Notes under the pieces: generated by a model | The model's database searches: none | The model's input: only the letters and a program-made list of their open reading frames with translations | Told to the model about the DNA's origin: nothing | In this document: positions 60,443 through 64,000 of the stretch, piece by piece | Position numbering within the stretch: the first letter of the stretch is position 1 | Layout of the letters: each line of letters starts with the position of its first letter | Origin: Streptomyces atratus | GTDB taxonomy: Bacteria > Actinomycetota > Actinomycetes > Streptomycetales > Streptomycetaceae | Direction of reading: 5' to 3' | DNA: 64,000 nucleotides | Assembly: GCF_900119365.1 (NCBI RefSeq) | Contig: NZ_FPJO01000025.1 | Span: 1-64,000, forward strand | Made by a program: the position numbers and the translations under genes

Positions 60443-61096
60443 ATGCACATCAAGGAAACCGACACACTCCTCTTCGTCGGTGACTCCATCACCGACGCGG
60501 GCCGCGACCGCGGTGACTCCGCATCGCTCGGTGGCGGCTATGTCAACGAGATCGCCCGGACCCTGCGCGCCAGGGCGGGCGACGGCCCCGTCCCCGCTGT
60601 CCTCAACCGGGGCATCAGCGGCAATCGCGTGTACGACCTCGAAGCCCGCTGGGCCACCGACGTCATCGACCACCGGCCCGACGTGGTCACGGTCAAGATC
60701 GGCATCAACGACACCTGGCGGCTCTACGACAGCCAACTCGCCAGTCCCATCGGCGAGTTCGAGGCGTGCCTCGACGGACTCCTCGCGGACACCGTGCGGA
60801 AGCTGTCCGCACAACTGGTCGTCATCACCCCCTTCCTGCTCCCGGTCACCCCGGACCAGGAAAGCTGGTTCGAAGACCTGACGCCCCGTACCGACGCCGT
60901 CCTTCGCGCCGCGGCGGCCAACGGAGCCACGGTGGTCCGCGCGGACCTCGCGCTGCGCCACGCCGCGGAGACGAAGGAAGCCGCGGAGCTGGCCCGGGAC
61001 GGGGTTCATCCGACCCCCCTCGGCCACCGGATCATCGCCGACGCCTGGCTCGCCGCGGTCGACTCCGCCGCCGTTGCCTCGGACCCGCGACGCTAG
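60443..61096 (+). CDS. SGNH/GDSL hydrolase, likely carbohydrate esterase
   Basis: A 217-residue protein with all four SGNH blocks: VGDSITDAG (Ser), RGISGNRVYDL (Gly), KIGINDTWRLYD (Asn) and ARDGVHPTPLGH (Asp-x-x-His). No signal peptide, so it acts inside the cell, possibly removing acyl groups from imported oligosaccharides. It ends the predicted utilisation locus, 39 bp after the isomerase-like gene. Confidence 0.9.
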   Translation: MHIKETDTLLFVGDSITDAGRDRGDSASLGGGYVNEIARTLRARAGDGPVPAVLNRGISGNRVYDLEARWATDVIDHRPDVVTVKIGINDTWRLYDSQLASPIGEFEACLDGLLADTVRKLSAQLVVITPFLLPVTPDQESWFEDLTPRTDAVLRAAAANGATVVRADLALRHAAETKEAAELARDGVHPTPLGHRIIADAWLAAVDSAAVASDPRR

Positions 61097-61146
61097 GCCC
61101 TGTCGGCCTGGGGCGGTCGGCGGAGCGGCGGCCCCCGGGCCTCCCT

Positions 61147-61548
61147 CTACTCGGGAGGCATGGGGAGGCCCACCTGCACATCCATTGATTCCGCGCGTCC
61201 GTTGACCTGCGCCGAACCCCTGATGCGCAGAGTGCGGGCCGGGTCGAGGGTCAGTTCGCCGACGATGTCGCCGTGCTCATGGAGGTAGAGCCCGATGTCG
61301 TACAGGTCGGCCATGCTGTCGTCGAACCTCACGGTGGCCACGTCACCGGTCCAGGTGACGGGAACCGCCGTGAGGCAGAGCCGGGACGGATGGATCGCGC
61401 AGGCGAACGGGCTCGTGTCACACTGCGCGTCGAGGGCCTCGGCGGCTCCCCACAGCTCGATCGTCACCGTGCCGTCCGGTGCCACCTGAACCGATGACTC
61501 CGATCGGTCGACGGCGAAGTCCGTGTCCTTCAGGACGAATCTGTCCAC
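61147..61548 (-). CDS. Hypothetical beta-rich protein
   Basis: A 133-residue protein: RFVLKDTDFAVDRSESSVQVAPDGTVTIELWGAAEAL and a C-terminal AESMDVQVGLPMPP. It looks like a small soluble beta sandwich; a Cys pair occurs in DTSPFACAIHP. No family is recognised. The GTG at 61548 is chosen because homologous-looking sequence begins there; upstream in-frame sequence is low-complexity. Confidence 0.55.
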   Translation of the reverse strand: MDRFVLKDTDFAVDRSESSVQVAPDGTVTIELWGAAEALDAQCDTSPFACAIHPSRLCLTAVPVTWTGDVATVRFDDSMADLYDIGLYLHEHGDIVGELTLDPARTLRIRGSAQVNGRAESMDVQVGLPMPPE

Positions 61549-61956
61549 GGTGGAAAGCCCAACGGATGTCGGTTCGGCGCAGTGATCCTGTCCATCGTGG
61601 CAGCAGGACCTTTCCGGCGTGCCTCGGCACCTGGCAGCGCTCGGAGTCGGCCAGGCCACAGCGGCAGTCGTCGCGATGGCGGCGTCCATGGCCCACCGCG
61701 CAACTCCGGGGGAACGGCGGAGCCGAGCCGGCCGGTTCCCGGGGGCGGCCGAGGACCGCCCCCGGTGCCGATCGCGCGGCTCACCTGCGGCTGCGCGCAC
61801 CCGAACTGCGCGACGGGCCAGGACCCGGGTGCGAGGTGAGGCGGGTCACTTTCCGTCGTGATCAGGGCATGGTTCTTCGGACCCGGGGCAGGCGGCCAGC
61901 TCGCCGGGGTGTTACCGGCGCGCAGAGCAAACCGGAACCGAAGGGCCAAACACGAC
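61549..61956. other. Gene-free stretch with a hairpin
   Basis: About 400 bp with no supported gene. A 10-bp perfect hairpin with a 7-nt loop lies at 61739-61765. The open frame at 61858 that joins the aldehyde dehydrogenase is not supported as a start because its first 33 codons lack family similarity. Confidence 0.55.
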
Positions 61957-63444
61957 GTGTCGGCACCACAACAGACCATTCACGTGGGCGGAGAGTGGCG
62001 TTCGGCCGTCTCCGGTGCCACGCGCGAAATCATCGACCCCGTCGACGCAGACGTCTTCGCCGTTGTGTCCGAGGGCGGCGTCACCGACACCGATGACGCC
62101 GTCGCCGCGGCGCGGGCCGCCTTCGACGAAGGTACCTGGCCGCGTACGCCCGTTGCCGGGCGGGCCGCCCTGCTGCGCCGCGTCGCGGCACTGCTGGAGC
62201 GGGACCGGGAGAGGATCGGCGCCCTGGAGAGCCGGGACGCGGGCAAGACCCTCGAAGAGGGGCGCGTCGACGTGGACTGTGTGCGCGACGCCTTCGTCTA
62301 CTTCGCCGACCTCGTCATGAACGAGAGCGGCGGACGCGTCGTCGACGCCGGGTCCGACGAGATCCACAGCGTCGTCGTCCACGAGCCCGTGGGCGTGTGT
62401 GCGCTCATCACCCCCTGGAACTACCCACTGCTTCAGGCCAGTTGGAAGATCGCCCCGGCGCTCGCCGCCGGGAACACCTTCGTGGTCAAGCCCAGTGAGA
62501 TCACCCCGCTCACCACCGTCGCGCTGATAGGGCTCCTCATGGAGGCCGGACTGCCCCAGGGCGTCGCCAATATCGTCACCGGCGCCGGTGACACCGTCGG
62601 CGCCCGTCTCGCCGAACACCCGGACGTCGACCTCGTGTCGTTCACCGGCGGTCTGGCCAGTGGCACGAAGGTGGCCCGTGCCGCCGCCGAAACCGTCAAG
62701 AAGGTCGCCCTCGAACTCGGCGGCAAGAACCCCAACGTCGTCTTCGCCGACGCCTGCGCCACCGACGAGGGCTTCGACACCGCCGTCGACCAGGCGCTCA
62801 ACGCCGCCTTCATCCACAGCGGCCAGGTCTGCTCGGCCGGATCCCGCCTCATCGTCGAGGAGCCGCTGCGAGAGCGCTTCGTCGCCGAACTCGCCCGCCG
62901 CGCCGGGAAGATCCGCCTCGGCCGCGGCACCGACCCGGGCGTCGAGTGCGGGCCGCTCGTCTCCGCGCAACAGCTCGCGAAGACCGAGGACTTCGTCGCA
63001 TCCGCCCTCGCGGAGGGAGCCGTGCTCCGGGCCGGCGGCGAACGGCCCGACGGCCCAGGCTACTTCTACCGCCCCACCGTCCTCGACCGGTGCGACCGCC
63101 GGATGCGCGTCGTCCGCGAGGAGGTCTTCGGCCCCGTACTGACCGTCGAGACCTTCCGCACCGAGGACGAGGCCGTCACCCTCGCCAACGACACCGAGTA
63201 CGGGCTCGCGGGCGCCGTGTGGACCGCCGACGCGGGCCGCGCCCGGCGCGTCGCGGGCCGGCTGCGCCACGGCACCGTCTGGATCAACGACTTCCATCCC
63301 TACCTCCCGCAGGCCGAATGGGGTGGCTTCGGGAAGTCCGGCATCGGCCGCGAACTGGGCCCGACCGGACTCGCCGAGTACCGCGAGGCCAAGCACATCT
63401 ACCAGAACCTCGCTCCGCGCCCCGTGCGCTGGTTCGCGGGCTGA
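61957..63444 (+). CDS. betB: Aldehyde dehydrogenase, betaine-aldehyde-dehydrogenase-like
   Basis: A 495-residue NAD(P)-dependent enzyme. ITPWNYPLLQASWKIAPALAAGNTFVVKPSE, VSFTGGLASGTKVA, ALELGGKNPNVVFADA (Glu) and SGQVCSAGSRL (nucleophile Cys) are all present, and EVFGPVLTVETF ends the core. It probably oxidises betaine aldehyde to glycine betaine, given the choline-oxidase-like gene that follows. The GTG start at 61957 begins SAPQQTIHVGGEW, the usual first block. Confidence 0.9.
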   Translation: MSAPQQTIHVGGEWRSAVSGATREIIDPVDADVFAVVSEGGVTDTDDAVAAARAAFDEGTWPRTPVAGRAALLRRVAALLERDRERIGALESRDAGKTLEEGRVDVDCVRDAFVYFADLVMNESGGRVVDAGSDEIHSVVVHEPVGVCALITPWNYPLLQASWKIAPALAAGNTFVVKPSEITPLTTVALIGLLMEAGLPQGVANIVTGAGDTVGARLAEHPDVDLVSFTGGLASGTKVARAAAETVKKVALELGGKNPNVVFADACATDEGFDTAVDQALNAAFIHSGQVCSAGSRLIVEEPLRERFVAELARRAGKIRLGRGTDPGVECGPLVSAQQLAKTEDFVASALAEGAVLRAGGERPDGPGYFYRPTVLDRCDRRMRVVREEVFGPVLTVETFRTEDEAVTLANDTEYGLAGAVWTADAGRARRVAGRLRHGTVWINDFHPYLPQAEWGGFGKSGIGRELGPTGLAEYREAKHIYQNLAPRPVRWFAG

Positions 63445-63483
63445 GGCGCAGGCGTCGGACGCCACGCACATGTCGCACGTGAC

Positions 63484-63570
63484 GCGACGGACGCAACGCA
63501 GACAACCGGCGCAACGCGCGCAACCGAAGCAACGCACGCAACCGAAGCAACCGCGCCCAACGGAGCAGAG
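63484..63570 (+). repeat. Degenerate tandem CAAC/G-rich repeats
   Basis: About ten units resembling GACGCAAC or AACCGAAGCAACG, each about 8-13 bp, fill the space between betB and the GMC gene. The exact string CGCAACCGAAGCAAC occurs twice, 18 bp apart, near its centre. They lie immediately before the GMC gene's ribosome-binding site. Confidence 0.75.
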
Positions 63571-63582
63571 GGAAACGAGCAC

Positions 63583-64000
63583 ATGAACGAGAACCACGTC
63601 TACGACTACGTCGTCATCGGCGGCGGCACCGCCGGATCGGTGATCGCCTCCCGGCTCACCGAGAACCCGGACACCACCGTCGCCGTCATCGAGGGCGGCC
63701 CCACCGACGTCGGGCGGGACGACGTCCTCACCCTGCGCCGCTGGATGGGCCTCCTCGGCGGTGAACTGGACTACGACTACCCGACGACCGAGCAGCCCCG
63801 CGGCAATTCGCACATCCGCCACAGCCGCGCCCGGGTGCTCGGCGGCTGCTCGTCCCACAACACCCTCATCGCCTTCAAGCCCCTGCCTGCCGACTGGGAC
63901 GAGTGGGCCGACGCGGGCGCCGAGGGCTGGGACGCGGCGTCGATGGACCCGTACTTCGCCAGGCTCCGAAACAACATCGTCCCCGTCGACGAGGCCGACC
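63583..64000 (+). CDS. GMC family oxidoreductase, choline oxidase/BetA-like (N-terminus)
   Basis: The first 139 residues are in the window. The FAD loop YDYVVIGGGTAGSVIASRLTENP and the second motif HSRARVLGGCSSHNTLIAF identify a GMC oxidoreductase. VDEA at the edge continues outside. Adjacent betB makes choline oxidation to glycine betaine the best guess; other alcohol oxidases share these motifs. ATG 63583 follows GAGGGAAAC. Confidence 0.85.
   Translation, partial: MNENHVYDYVVIGGGTAGSVIASRLTENPDTTVAVIEGGPTDVGRDDVLTLRRWMGLLGGELDYDYPTTEQPRGNSHIRHSRARVLGGCSSHNTLIAFKPLPADWDEWADAGAEGWDAASMDPYFARLRNNIVPVDEAD

Noticed and set aside
61858..61956. Upstream extension of the aldehyde dehydrogenase
   Set aside because: The first family block begins at GTG 61957; the upstream codons look like leader sequence.
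1..64000. CRISPR arrays, tRNA or rRNA genes, and prophage
   Set aside because: No regularly spaced repeats, tRNA cloverleaf sequence, rRNA stretch or phage gene block was seen while reading both strands by eye; short tRNA genes could still be missed without a search program.

Overview
The window is high-GC actinobacterial chromosome, almost certainly Streptomyces. The evidence is a strong G/C bias at third codon positions, many GTG starts, ATGA/GTGA translational overlaps, an ergothioneine (egt) operon, CbtAB cobalt transport, and aerobic-type corrinoid genes mixed with Cbi-type genes. No rRNA, tRNA, CRISPR or complete mobile element was seen. The left edge cuts a Streptomyces-type transposase gene and the right edge cuts a GMC oxidoreductase gene.

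Layout. 0-7.4 kb: truncated transposase, then an ornithine-lipid acyltransferase pair (olsB-olsA like) converging with egtA-egtB-egtC-egtD, and a PARG-like (TIGR02452-type) gene divergent from egtA. 7.6-13 kb: flotillin plus NfeD-like partner, a LacI-type regulator, a small acidic protein, thioredoxin and a flavoprotein disulfide reductase. 13-13.7 kb: two broken genes lying side by side. 13.8-23 kb: GH16 glucanase, a degenerate histidine-phosphatase, cobalamin riboswitch 1 with cbtB-cbtA, GNAT, TPR protein, pirin, an MFS exporter overlapping a cysteine-synthase-like gene, and two gene remnants. 23-30.5 kb: a 1409-residue subtilase with a long Asp-box propeller region, a divergent HTH regulator, and a prolyl oligopeptidase. 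30.5-33.5 kb: PHP hydrolase, GntR regulator, then about 1.1 kb of decayed gene pieces.

33.4-49.3 kb is a corrinoid region. Riboswitch 2 precedes a BtuC-BtuD-BtuF-type transporter; a TsaD-like gene has a Nur-box-like palindrome in front of it; then come cbiET-cobM, cbiD divergent from cobK, cobG-cobH-cobIJ, and riboswitch 3 with cobN. Three cobalamin riboswitches therefore sit over cobalt entry, B12 uptake and cobalt insertion. Late cobalamin genes (cobO, cobB, the remaining chelatase subunits) do not follow cobN; the next 1 kb holds a small protein and a broken lectin-like gene.

51.3-61.1 kb looks like one polysaccharide utilisation locus. It has a promoter with a LacI-type operator, a sugar ABC importer (binding protein and two permeases, no ATPase), a cytoplasmic GH29 fucosidase, two tandem Tat-exported PL6 lyases, a TIM-barrel isomerase/epimerase and an SGNH esterase. 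A 2-hydroxyacid dehydrogenase lies divergently. The window ends with a betaine-aldehyde-dehydrogenase-like gene and the start of a choline-oxidase/BetA-like gene, which suggests glycine betaine synthesis.
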